Part shown: positions 17,980 to 26,195 of the stretch, one piece after another
Numbering within the stretch: position 1 is the first letter of the stretch
Layout of the letters: each line of letters starts with the position of its first letter
Assembly (NCBI GenBank): GCA_947495075.1
Contig: CANLXH010000001.1
Span: 744,001-808,000 of the forward strand
Direction of reading: 5' to 3'
DNA: 64,000 nt
DNA from: an uncultured Croceitalea sp.
GTDB taxonomy: Bacteria > Bacteroidota > Bacteroidia > Flavobacteriales > Flavobacteriaceae
Notes under the pieces: model-generated
Seen by the model: only the letters and a program-made list of their open reading frames with translations
The model's database searches: none
What the model was told of the DNA's origin: nothing
Made by a program: the position numbers and the translations under genes

Positions 17980-19311
17980 TTATCTAAAAATTTTATTTGG
18001 AAAAACTACCATGCTTTCATGTCCATCCTTGCCAACAGCAGCAACTCCAAAGAAGTAATTATCAATAACTATTCCGTCAAGTATTGCTGAAGTTACATTG
18101 CCAACATATCTGTGGTTGTCCCAAGTTGGAGAAGTAGTATCTCTCCAATATATTTTATAACCAGTTGCACCATCAACTTTATTCCATTTAAGTTTAGCTG
18201 AAGGCTCAACAATACCACCAATTTCAACAGTTTCTGGGGAAGAAGGTGCCCAAGCGATAGATGCCAAGTTTATAGCATTTACAGCGGTAAGTTTTTTAGC
18301 ATACTCAAAATTTACATGTTCTAATACATCACCGTATGCAATTCCGTCTTCAACCCGGATATCTTGATGCTGCTGGGTATAATTTTCATGGGATTCCATA
18401 ATACGAATTCCTGCAAAACCAGCATCATTAAATGGTCTGTGATGTCCACCACGACCAAACCTATCTAGGCGATAAATCATTGTAGGGTTCATTTCTGGCA
18501 TGTAAGTTTTTGTTGTTTTGTATACATAACGCGCTAACTGACGTGATATGCCGTCTACTTCACCACCATAAAATCGTCTAGCTCTTCGTTGACGTTCAGT
18601 TTCAGTAGGTGGAACTGGTTCTGAAAAAATTCTAAAATCACGATTACTTATTACTCCATCAACACCAGTAATATTACCTATCATATCGTTATTAATAATC
18701 CCTGCAATATCCCATCTCTTTTCTTTAGCATATGCTGCGAGACCCTGTCCTCCAAAAAGTCCCTGTTCTTCACCAGAAAGACCAACAAAAAGAATACTGC
18801 TTTCAAAATCATATTTAGATAAAACTCTGGCTGCCTCAATAGTTCCAGCCATACCACTAGCATTATCGTTAGCTCCAGGAGATTCAGATGTGAAATCCGC
18901 CGGATCGCTAACACGAGAATCAATATCACCACTCATAATTATATAGCAATTAGGATATTTAGTACCTCTTTTAACAGCTAAAACATTTACTACCCACACA
19001 TCTTTAACAATACGTGCATTAGTGCCTTTTTTCACCAAGTCTTTCTGGTAAGAGATTTCTAGGCAATTTTCACAAGCTGTACTTATTTTTTCAAACTCAT
19101 TTTTTATCCATCTCCTTGCTGCTCCAATACCTCTTGTTTGAGATACAGTATCACTCAAGGTGTGTCTGGTTCCAAAATTTGTAAGTGTAGTTATGTCTTT
19201 TTCTATTCGTTCGGCAGATACAGCATTGATAATATCATAGATACGTGAGTCCGTTTGTCCTGCGAGATTTATAGTTAAAAAGAACAATCCAATAAAAAAT
19301 ATTTTCTTCAT
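17980..19311 (-). CDS. M28-family zinc peptidase with C-terminal FnIII domain
   Basis: About 443 residues from ATG 19311; the frame extends upstream, but that part overlaps the preceding gene. The signal peptide is MKKIFFIGLFFLTINLAGQ. Zinc-site candidates are the aspartate in SGDIDSRVSD, D in GANDNASG, the paired acid in LSGEEQG, D in NNDMIGN and H in MESHENY. The order fits M28 aminopeptidases. The last roughly 90 residues (VEPSAKLKWNKVDGATGYKIYW) form a fibronectin type III domain, a common substrate- or surface-binding add-on. It starts 1 bp after the TMEM175-like gene and ends next to the M1 start, forming a peptide-degrading pair. Confidence 0.88.
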   Translation of the reverse strand: MKKIFFIGLFFLTINLAGQTDSRIYDIINAVSAERIEKDITTLTNFGTRHTLSDTVSQTRGIGAARRWIKNEFEKISTACENCLEISYQKDLVKKGTNARIVKDVWVVNVLAVKRGTKYPNCYIIMSGDIDSRVSDPADFTSESPGANDNASGMAGTIEAARVLSKYDFESSILFVGLSGEEQGLFGGQGLAAYAKEKRWDIAGIINNDMIGNITGVDGVISNRDFRIFSEPVPPTETERQRRARRFYGGEVDGISRQLARYVYKTTKTYMPEMNPTMIYRLDRFGRGGHHRPFNDAGFAGIRIMESHENYTQQHQDIRVEDGIAYGDVLEHVNFEYAKKLTAVNAINLASIAWAPSSPETVEIGGIVEPSAKLKWNKVDGATGYKIYWRDTTSPTWDNHRYVGNVTSAILDGIVIDNYFFGVAAVGKDGHESMVVFPNKIFR

Positions 19312-19312
19312 C

Positions 19313-19936
19313 TTAATCAATTTTAAATTTTTTGTAAAAAACATAACTATGAAGCCCGCAAAAAGGACCTAATAAGCTATATATTATGCCAGGAAGGCCG
19401 TAATGTATGCCAATTTGTGAGTATGCAATAAGTATTGATAATACTGCAACTAGAAAGAATATAGCAAAATGACGGACGTAAAAAAGCAAGTGTATTGCAT
19501 GCGTTAAATGCATAGTTTTTTTATATGCTCTATAGTACATAAGAGATAAACACAAAAAAATAAGTGCAAAGCCTAATCCATAAAGCTCAAAAAGTCCAGC
19601 TAGCCTTTCAGGGGTCATTCCTTTGGTAACAAACCAAGAATTAATCAATGATTTTAACGGAAAAACATAATATAGGACTACAAAGAGGAGCACAGCATTT
19701 ATTGCGATAATGGCATTATCCATATAGTCTGTTCTTCTAAAAAAATTGTAATGGAGATACCATAGTAGAACTAATACAAAAAAACTAACTGCGAAACCTA
19801 CAAAGGATTTTATATCTACCTCAATAATAGAATCTGAATTATCTATACCTAAAGAAACTACGAGTAGTGTAGCCGCAAAAGCAAATACAGCATCGCTGAA
19901 GGCTTCAATTCTAGAAATATTATGTGGGAATTTCAC
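19313..19936 (-). CDS. TMEM175-like potassium channel (DUF1211)
   Basis: A 207-residue membrane protein with about six hydrophobic helices. The first helix carries the family motif R-x-x-x-F-S-D as R9, F13, S14, D15 (RIEAFSDAVFAFAATLLVV). Bacterial TMEM175 proteins of this length form tetrameric potassium-selective channels in studied cases. The start is GTG at 19936; no in-frame ATG gives the conserved motif, so the assignment is firm. It lies 9 bp after the propeller-SnoaL gene and 1 bp before the M28 peptidase. Its role in this operon is unclear; it could adjust ion balance or simply ride along. Confidence 0.86.
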   Translation of the reverse strand: MKFPHNISRIEAFSDAVFAFAATLLVVSLGIDNSDSIIEVDIKSFVGFAVSFFVLVLLWYLHYNFFRRTDYMDNAIIAINAVLLFVVLYYVFPLKSLINSWFVTKGMTPERLAGLFELYGLGFALIFLCLSLMYYRAYKKTMHLTHAIHLLFYVRHFAIFFLVAVLSILIAYSQIGIHYGLPGIIYSLLGPFCGLHSYVFYKKFKID

Positions 19937-19945
19937 TATGGAAAT

Positions 19946-21136
19946 TTATTGAATAAAAGTGACTTTGGCAATTTTACCATTCTCTACTTCATAAATAGCC
20001 ACTGCGCTAAAGTTTTGTCCATTTGCAGTAATATATTCTTCATCTATCACTTTATTTCCAATAACGATTCGGTTTTTTATTTCGCAATTTAAATCAGGAG
20101 TAGCATCAAAATATGATGCATAGCTCGCGCGCATCTTTTGCTGACCTTGAAATAATTCTTTATTTGGGAAGTTTATTAAGGTTATATTATCGGTATACGT
20201 GGCCATAAAAGCATCTATATCTCTGGCATTGTATGCATCTAACTGTTTTTGTACTATTTTGGCTGGTGATTCCTCAGCCACAAATGCTAATCGTTTGGAA
20301 TTTTCACTTATAGCAATCCTAGTGATGTTGTTAATCTCATCTTCTTTAAAATATTGTATCTGCTCCCATTGAACATCTGAATTTGGATTGATTCGTAGTA
20401 TGGATTTACCATCCCCGGTTAAAATGCTTCCATCTTTTAACCAACAGATATCTTCAGATTTTCCATAAGTGTTTACTATGTTTTTTATGGCTCCTGTTAT
20501 TGGGTTTAAAGATTTAATTTGCCATGAATTCTCTTCTTTACTTATAAAACTTACTAAATCTGTATTTGGAATTTTCGATAAGCTGCGGCCTACATTTTTT
20601 TGAAATGTGTAGTTAGTTTTATCTTTTAAGTTGCTCACTACCAAATCCATTCTGTTCTCTATTAATACAGTAGTAACCAGAATATGTTCATTGTACCATA
20701 CATGATAGCCAACTTTTTGATTTTTTAAAATTGGTTTAGAATTACCTGTTTTAATATCATATTGATAAAGTCTTTGTAGTCCATCTAAATCTAATCGTAT
20801 TGCAGATACTGCATTTTTATTTGGGATTTTTAGCGGAGAGTATTCACTACCTGTTGGAGTGTCAGAAATCCAAGAGCTAATACTTCCTGCTTCAATATTA
20901 AAAAGACGAATATCTGTTTGGTCTGATCTTGTAGATGAAAACAAAACAGAAGTATCATTTAAAAAAGATGGTTGATTATCATAGCCATCATTATTAGAAA
21001 TATTCTTTGGGTTAGATAGTTCTACCTTATTATTTTTAATATTTAAATCAAAAACATAAACATCTGTGTTAGGTTGAGCTTGTATGTAAAGGGTAGTGCT
21101 AAAAAAAACACCAATACAAATTCTTTTAATATTCAT
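19946..21136 (-). CDS. Exported propeller protein fused to a SnoaL-like domain
   Basis: A 396-residue exported protein. The signal peptide ends around YIQAQ. Residues about 30-280 contain loose TolB/PD40 blades (NQPSFLNDTSVLFSSTRSDQTDIRLF, written here in pieces as NQPSFLND and VLFSSTRSD). Residues about 285-396 form an NTF2/SnoaL-like cone: IVQKQLDAYNARDIDAF, YTDNITLINFP, FQGQQKMRASYA and AVAIYEVENGKI. The SnoaL fold can be enzymatic or just bind a ligand; no catalytic pair is obvious. The fusion is unusual and the role unknown. It lies between the decarboxylase (70 bp away) and the TMEM175-like gene (9 bp). Confidence 0.75.
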   Translation of the reverse strand: MNIKRICIGVFFSTTLYIQAQPNTDVYVFDLNIKNNKVELSNPKNISNNDGYDNQPSFLNDTSVLFSSTRSDQTDIRLFNIEAGSISSWISDTPTGSEYSPLKIPNKNAVSAIRLDLDGLQRLYQYDIKTGNSKPILKNQKVGYHVWYNEHILVTTVLIENRMDLVVSNLKDKTNYTFQKNVGRSLSKIPNTDLVSFISKEENSWQIKSLNPITGAIKNIVNTYGKSEDICWLKDGSILTGDGKSILRINPNSDVQWEQIQYFKEDEINNITRIAISENSKRLAFVAEESPAKIVQKQLDAYNARDIDAFMATYTDNITLINFPNKELFQGQQKMRASYASYFDATPDLNCEIKNRIVIGNKVIDEEYITANGQNFSAVAIYEVENGKIAKVTFIQ

Positions 21137-21206
21137 CTTGGAGAAAATTGGTTGACTTTTTAATTATAGTGTGATATGAAGATATCAATTTTAGAATAAA
21201 AGGAAT

Positions 21207-22637
21207 TTAAGAAATTGTATGAGCTACAGTAACAATTTTGTCTAACAATTGATTTAAATGTTCTGGTGTAGTGAAAGGATTCATTAAAGAAGTTCTTAGA
21301 TAGTGCGTTCCTCTAAGTTTGGTTTGGACCAAATAAAATTCTCCATCTTCCAATAAAACTTGGCGAATAGTAGCATTTAATAAATTTAGTTCTTCAGGAC
21401 TTTTTGATTTATCTATATATCTAAAACATAAAATGTTGGACATTGGCGCAGCTGCAATTTCAAAATTTGGGTTGTTACCAATTAGTATTTCAAATTCTTT
21501 TGCTAAATCATATTGATTAGTGACAAATTCATTAAAGAGGCTTTCTCCATAAAACTTAAAAAGAATATACCAATGCATACACATCATAGTTTTGGTGCAT
21601 TCAAAAGTTTTTTTACCACTATTTATCCAGTCATCTTCTTCTACATCATTAAGTAAGTAATCTGCTTTTTGGCTAAATGTGTTTTGAGCATTTAACTTGT
21701 CTTTAAAAAGTAAAGCTGTTGTTAATGCAGGCATCAGCATCATTTTATGACCATCTATCACCACAGAATCTGACTTTTCTATGCCCTTTAATAAATATTT
21801 GTACTTATCTGAATAAATAGCTGCGCCGCCATGAGCGCCATCTACATGGAACCACAAATTCTTTTCTAAGGCAAAATTTGCTATGGAATCTAAATCGTCA
21901 TAAGCTCCAGTTGCCGTGGAAGGAGCACTCCCAACTATAGCGAAAATCTTAATTCCTTTTGAAGATGCTTCTTGATATGCTTTCTCTAGCTGAGAGATAT
22001 CCATAGAAAAATCCTGATTAGAAGGTATTTTTATAATTCCTTTTTCGCCTAACCCCATAATTTTAGCAGCTCTATCAATACAATAATGAGCTTGTTCACA
22101 TACCATTACCCCCAATGGTTCATTGTACCCGTGGTTCCATACATCGTGTTTAATTTTTGCTTTTCTAGCTGATAGTAAGGCAGTTAAATTAGCTAAAGTG
22201 CCTCCGGAAGTTAGAAGCCCACTAGATTGATTGTCATAACTTATTTTGCGACAGATAAGATCTGTAACTACCTTTTCTATAGCAGATGAGGCCATACCCA
22301 TTTCATAAACTGCCATGCCATTATTTAATAAAGCACTAGTCATTGCAGTTAGTATGGTAATTGGAGCTGGTGCGGATACCTGATGCCCAGTATATTTTGG
22401 ATGGTGCGTATGGGTAGTTCGGCTTAAAATTTCAGGAAAGAAATTTTCTTTTTTTCCTTCTTCCAGAAAAGCGTTCCAGAACTGTAATTCTTTAACTGGT
22501 GTATTCCAGACTAGTGTTTTAGGATTAACCCCAGTTGTAGTATTCTCTATATGTTTGGAAATATAAGAAAGTAATTTCTCTCCCTGCTTCTTAAATTGTT
22601 TGGGAGAGTACAATTTTTCAAATAATGAATTGCTCAT
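21207..22637 (-). CDS. PLP-dependent group II amino-acid decarboxylase
   Basis: A 476-residue fold-type I PLP enzyme. The cofactor lysine is K298 in VVIDGHKMM, preceded by the aspartate D266 in WFHVDGAHGG that contacts the pyridine nitrogen, with H184 in CEQAHYC stacking on the ring. Glycine-rich TSGGTLANL binds the phosphate. This fits the glutamate/aspartate/aromatic/2,4-diaminobutyrate decarboxylase group, which removes carbon dioxide from an L-amino acid to give an amine; I cannot choose the substrate. It is the first gene of the eleven-gene unit, 70 bp before the next gene and preceded by the terminator of the fatty-acid operon, so a promoter should lie in 22638-22682. Confidence 0.88.
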   Translation of the reverse strand: MSNSLFEKLYSPKQFKKQGEKLLSYISKHIENTTTGVNPKTLVWNTPVKELQFWNAFLEEGKKENFFPEILSRTTHTHHPKYTGHQVSAPAPITILTAMTSALLNNGMAVYEMGMASSAIEKVVTDLICRKISYDNQSSGLLTSGGTLANLTALLSARKAKIKHDVWNHGYNEPLGVMVCEQAHYCIDRAAKIMGLGEKGIIKIPSNQDFSMDISQLEKAYQEASSKGIKIFAIVGSAPSTATGAYDDLDSIANFALEKNLWFHVDGAHGGAAIYSDKYKYLLKGIEKSDSVVIDGHKMMLMPALTTALLFKDKLNAQNTFSQKADYLLNDVEEDDWINSGKKTFECTKTMMCMHWYILFKFYGESLFNEFVTNQYDLAKEFEILIGNNPNFEIAAAPMSNILCFRYIDKSKSPEELNLLNATIRQVLLEDGEFYLVQTKLRGTHYLRTSLMNPFTTPEHLNQLLDKIVTVAHTIS

Positions 22638-22682
22638 GGGATAAAATTAAACCCTTAGTCGTGGAAAGCAAAGTATAAATAC

Positions 22683-22710
22683 AAAAAAACCGCCCCATAT
22701 TGGAACGGTT
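22683..22710 (-). terminator. Rho-independent terminator of the beta-oxidation operon
   Basis: On the minus strand a 9-bp stem (plus arms 22688-22696 and 22702-22710, two G-U pairs) with a 5-nt loop is followed by a run of uridines (plus 22683-22689 is all A). It sits 30 bp after the acyl-CoA dehydrogenase stop and separates that operon from the decarboxylase gene. Confidence 0.85.
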
Positions 22711-22739
22711 CTTCAAGCTTCTGTCTCAAGCTATTTGAA

Positions 22740-24551
22740 TTAGTCAAAGGTATACCCGTTATCCGCAGCGATTTTATCCGCAATCTGTGTACGTAAAGCT
22801 ACTACATTGGGTTGATTTGTATATTTAGTAAAACGTTTAAGACCCATTAACATCATACGTTGCTCGTCACCCTCAGCAAACGATACTATGGCTTCTTTTC
22901 CTTTTTGGAGAATAATATCTACTGCTCTATATAAATAAAGTTTAGACATTGCAATTTGCGTAGCCTGTGCTTCTTCTCCTGAACGTTTAACGTTTTTCTC
23001 AGTACGTAATATAGCAGATTCTGCTAAATAAACCTGAATTAAAATATCGGATGCAGACATCAAAAGTTGTTGATGTTCTTCTAATTTAGGTCCAAATTTT
23101 TGTACTGCACTACCTGCAACCATTAGAAAAACTTTCTTTAAACGCTTTACAAGGTTTTTTTCTTCAGCAAATAATTCTGAAAAATCTGGTGTGTCAAAAG
23201 ATGGGATTCCCATTAATTCTTCACCCACAGCTGTTGCGGGACCAAGCAAGTCAACATGACCTTTCATAGCTTTTTTAACAAGCATTCCAACAGCTAACAT
23301 TCTATTGATTTCGTTTGTGCCTTCGTAAATTCTAGCAATTCTGGCATCTCTCCAAGCAGATTCCATTGGTGTATCTGCGCTAAAGCCCATTCCTCCAAAA
23401 ATCTGAATTCCTTCATCAGTTGTTTGTTGCACGTGTTCTGAAACTGCTACCTTAAGAATTGAACACTCGATAGCATATTCTTCTACACCTTTTAGCTCTG
23501 CTTCTTGATGTGTATTTCCTTCTGCTTCTCTAATAGCAATTCTATCCTCGATATTTTTAGCAGCTCTATATGATGCGGATTCATCTACATAAACATTGGT
23601 AGCCATATCAGCAATTTTAGCTTTAATAGCACCAAAATTCATAATAGGTGTTTTGAACTGAATACGCTCGTTGGCATATTTAGTTGCTTCATTGATTACT
23701 CTTCTTTGCGCATCTAAACAGGCAGCTGCTAATTTAATACGCCCAACATTAAGAGCATTCATAGCTATTTTAAAGCCATTACCACGTTCAGATAACATAT
23801 TCTCTACAGGTACTTTGGTTTCATTAAAGAAAACCTGTCGTGTAGAAGAAGCATGGATACCTAATTTCTTTTCTTCATCACCTAAAGAGATTCCATTAGA
23901 CGAATCATTCTCAACTATAAATCCAGTAATATTTTTATCATCTCCAATTCTTGCAAAAACGATAAAAAGACTACAGAAGCCAGCATTTGAAATCCACATT
24001 TTTTGTCCAGAAATGCTATAATATTTTCCATCTTCTGAAAGAACTGCTTTTGTTTTACCAGAATTAGCATCAGACCCAGCTCCTGGTTCTGTTAAACAGT
24101 AAGCGCCAAACCATTCTCCAGAGGCAAGTTTAGGTACATATTTTTGTTTTTGTTCTTCTGTACCATATAAGGTAATTGGCATTGTGCCAATACCGGTATG
24201 TGCGCCAAATGCCGTACTAAAAGAACCTGTTGCTCCAGAAATATAATCACAGACAAGCATGGTAGATACAAAACCCATGCCCATACCGCCATAAGATTCA
24301 GGAACCGCAACACTTAAAAGACCAAGTTCGCCGGCCTTACGCATAGTCTCTTCGGTATACCCATAATCCTTGTTTTCAAAGCGTTCCCAATGCGCCCAAA
24401 GTTCTCTATCAACAAATTCTTTGGTGCTTTCGCGCATCATACGCTGTTCTTCATTTAAGTCTTCCAATGTAAAAACATCTTCGCACTTAGTCTCTTTAAC
24501 CAAAAATTGGCCGCCTCTAAGAATATCTTTTTGCTTTGTATCAGTACTCAT
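22740..24551 (-). CDS. Acyl-CoA dehydrogenase
   Basis: A 603-residue flavoenzyme for the first step of beta-oxidation, oxidising acyl-CoA to trans-2-enoyl-CoA with electrons passed to an electron-transfer flavoprotein. Family blocks seen: GAYCLTEPGAGSDANSG (FAD/substrate loop), KMWISNAGF, ERGNGFKIAMNALNVGRI, and the C-terminal QIFGGMGFSADTPMESAWRDARIARIYEGTNEI, given here in parts, whose glutamate in YEGT is the catalytic base of several family members. A C-terminal extension of about 170 residues after this core matches the very-long-chain type. It lies 16 bp after the thiolase stop and is the last gene of the operon, ending before a strong terminator. Confidence 0.92.
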   Translation of the reverse strand: MSTDTKQKDILRGGQFLVKETKCEDVFTLEDLNEEQRMMRESTKEFVDRELWAHWERFENKDYGYTEETMRKAGELGLLSVAVPESYGGMGMGFVSTMLVCDYISGATGSFSTAFGAHTGIGTMPITLYGTEEQKQKYVPKLASGEWFGAYCLTEPGAGSDANSGKTKAVLSEDGKYYSISGQKMWISNAGFCSLFIVFARIGDDKNITGFIVENDSSNGISLGDEEKKLGIHASSTRQVFFNETKVPVENMLSERGNGFKIAMNALNVGRIKLAAACLDAQRRVINEATKYANERIQFKTPIMNFGAIKAKIADMATNVYVDESASYRAAKNIEDRIAIREAEGNTHQEAELKGVEEYAIECSILKVAVSEHVQQTTDEGIQIFGGMGFSADTPMESAWRDARIARIYEGTNEINRMLAVGMLVKKAMKGHVDLLGPATAVGEELMGIPSFDTPDFSELFAEEKNLVKRLKKVFLMVAGSAVQKFGPKLEEHQQLLMSASDILIQVYLAESAILRTEKNVKRSGEEAQATQIAMSKLYLYRAVDIILQKGKEAIVSFAEGDEQRMMLMGLKRFTKYTNQPNVVALRTQIADKIAADNGYTFD

Positions 24552-24567
24552 ATTCGTATTTCTTTTT

Positions 24568-25758
24568 CTAATTCAAAAATTCAAAAATTCCAGCTGCACC
24601 TTGTCCGGTTCCTACACACATAGTTACCATACCATATTTACCTTGCATGTTACGTTTTCTCATCTCATCAAATAACTGAACAGACAATTTTGCACCTGTA
24701 CAACCAAGTGGATGACCCAAGGCAATAGCGCCACCATTTACATTCACAATATCTTGATTTAAGTTAAGCTCACGCATAACTGCTAAAGATTGTGAAGCGA
24801 AGGCTTCATTTAATTCAATAAGCTCTATATCATCTTGTTTTAATCCAGCTTGTTTGAGCGCCTTTGGGACAGCAGCAACAGGTCCTATCCCCATAATTCT
24901 TGGAGGAACTCCGGCAGCTGCATAATTCACTAGTCTAGCAATTGGTTCCAGATTTAATTCTTTTACCATCTCTTCACTCATTACCATAACAAAAGCAGCA
25001 CCATCGCTCATTTGAGAAGAGTTGCCAGCGGTAACGCTTCCATTTGCTGCGAATACAGGACGCAACTTATTTAATACAGCAGTTGAAGTTCCTTTTCTAG
25101 GTCCTTCGTCTTTAGTTACTGTATATTTTTTTGTGGTCTTTTTTCCATCAGAATCCAAAAGTGTTTGTTCTACTTCTATAGGGACTATTTGGTCTTGAAA
25201 ACGGTCTTCTGCTTGGGCTTTAAGCGCTTTCATATGAGAATTATAAGCAAACTCATCTTGGTCTTCACGAGACACCTTAAATTCCTGAGCTACAGCCTCA
25301 GCAGTATTACCCATTCCCCAATAATAATCTTCATGACCAGCTTTTACGATATCGTAATTTAATTCCGTTTTATAACCGGTCATAGGTACCGAACTCATAC
25401 TTTCTGCTCCGCCTGCAATAATACAGTCTGCCATTCCAGCTTGAATTTTAGCTGTAGCAATACCAATGGTCTCAATCCCAGAGGAACAAAACCTATTTAC
25501 GGTAACCCCAGGTACATCAACAATATCTAATCCCATCAATGAGATAAGACGTGCCATATTTAAGCCTTGAGAGCCTTCCGGCATCGCATTACCAACAATA
25601 ACATCATCAATTCGTTTTTTATCTAACTGAGGAAGCTCTTTCATCATATGTTCGATGGTTTCTGCTGCCAGTTCATCAGTTCTTTTAAATCTAAAAACTC
25701 CTTTAGGCGCTTTACCTACTGCAGTTCTATATCCTTTAACTATATATGCTGTTTTCAT
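24568..25758 (-). CDS. fadA: Acetyl-CoA C-acyltransferase (3-ketoacyl-CoA thiolase)
   Basis: A 396-residue thiolase for the last step of beta-oxidation, cleaving 3-ketoacyl-CoA with CoA to acetyl-CoA and a shortened acyl-CoA. The nucleophile is C91 in [11 protein letters not shown]; the catalytic pair is H349 in [11 protein letters not shown] and C381 in TMCVGTGQG. Length and motif spacing are normal. It follows the four-helix-bundle cassette by 18 bp and precedes the acyl-CoA dehydrogenase by 16 bp. The symbol is by function and context; acetoacetyl-CoA thiolase is the main alternative, but the neighbours support fatty-acid degradation. Confidence 0.92.
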   Translation of the reverse strand: MKTAYIVKGYRTAVGKAPKGVFRFKRTDELAAETIEHMMKELPQLDKKRIDDVIVGNAMPEGSQGLNMARLISLMGLDIVDVPGVTVNRFCSSGIETIGIATAKIQAGMADCIIAGGAESMSSVPMTGYKTELNYDIVKAGHEDYYWGMGNTAEAVAQEFKVSREDQDEFAYNSHMKALKAQAEDRFQDQIVPIEVEQTLLDSDGKKTTKKYTVTKDEGPRKGTSTAVLNKLRPVFAANGSVTAGNSSQMSDGAAFVMVMSEEMVKELNLEPIARLVNYAAAGVPPRIMGIGPVAAVPKALKQAGLKQDDIELIELNEAFASQSLAVMRELNLNQDIVNVNGGAIALGHPLGCTGAKLSVQLFDEMRKRNMQGKYGMVTMCVGTGQGAAGIFEFLN

Positions 25759-25765
25759 ATTTTTA

Positions 25766-25776
25766 GAAACTAGTTT
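25766..25776. repeat. Left flanking repeat of the four-helix-bundle cassette
   Basis: The 11-mer gaaactagttt recurs exactly at 26185-26195. The copies sit just outside the ends of the four-helix-bundle segment. The motif is nearly self-complementary, so it works as both direct and inverted repeat; an inner agtatttag (25785-25793) also faces its complement at 26174-26182. Confidence 0.7.
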
Positions 25777-26151
25777 TTAGTATTGAGTATTTAGTTCAGT
25801 TTTAATTAAAGATTTTTGAAAACTATAATTCATTTTTTGAACCTCAATACACAAATCAATAATAGGTTGTACTTTTTCTTTATCAATTAAATTTAACTCA
25901 ACTACCATTATTAGTTGAGTCTGTAGTTCATAAGCAGAGCCATTAGCAATACTCATAAAGTGTTTAAATTCTTTTTGAGAATTTCTTCCCGCACCTTCAG
26001 CTATATTTGACGGTATCGAGACGGAACTTCTTTTGATTTGAGAAGTAAGTCCAAATTTTTCATCTTTTGGCAATTCAGAAACAAGCGAGTAGACTTTTTT
26101 TACAAGTTCTATAGATTTATCCCAAATTTTAAGATTTTCAACTTTGTGCAT
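25777..26151 (-). CDS. Four-helix bundle protein (S23-like)
   Basis: A 124-residue protein of the four-helix-bundle/23S rRNA intervening-sequence protein family. It opens KVENLKIWDKSIELVKKVY and contains the conserved FGLTSQIKRSSVSIPSNIAEGAGR segment (read here as FGLTSQIKRS and SIPSNIAEGAGR), followed by a helix ending LIEV-like. Such genes are found both inside rRNA intervening sequences and scattered singly in Bacteroidota genomes; function is unknown, with a proposed pentameric bundle. It sits inside the beta-oxidation operon between the fadB-like and thiolase genes, with repeats at both ends, and looks like an inserted cassette in a frame-neutral position. Start ATG 26151. Confidence 0.9.
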   Translation of the reverse strand: MHKVENLKIWDKSIELVKKVYSLVSELPKDEKFGLTSQIKRSSVSIPSNIAEGAGRNSQKEFKHFMSIANGSAYELQTQLIMVVELNLIDKEKVQPIIDLCIEVQKMNYSFQKSLIKTELNTQY

Positions 26152-26184
26152 CTCAATTCTTAATTGCTCATTTCTAAATACTGC

Positions 26185-26195
26185 GAAACTAGTTT
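26185..26195. repeat. Right flanking repeat of the four-helix-bundle cassette
   Basis: Second exact copy of gaaactagttt, within the 16-bp palindrome gcgaaactagtttcgc (26183-26198). It covers the TAG stop of the fadB-like gene, which suggests that the insertion junction lies at the end of that gene. Confidence 0.7.

Noticed and set aside
25777-26151. rRNA intervening-sequence protein
   Set aside because: The family name suggests rRNA, but no rRNA gene is present; this copy is inside a metabolic operon.
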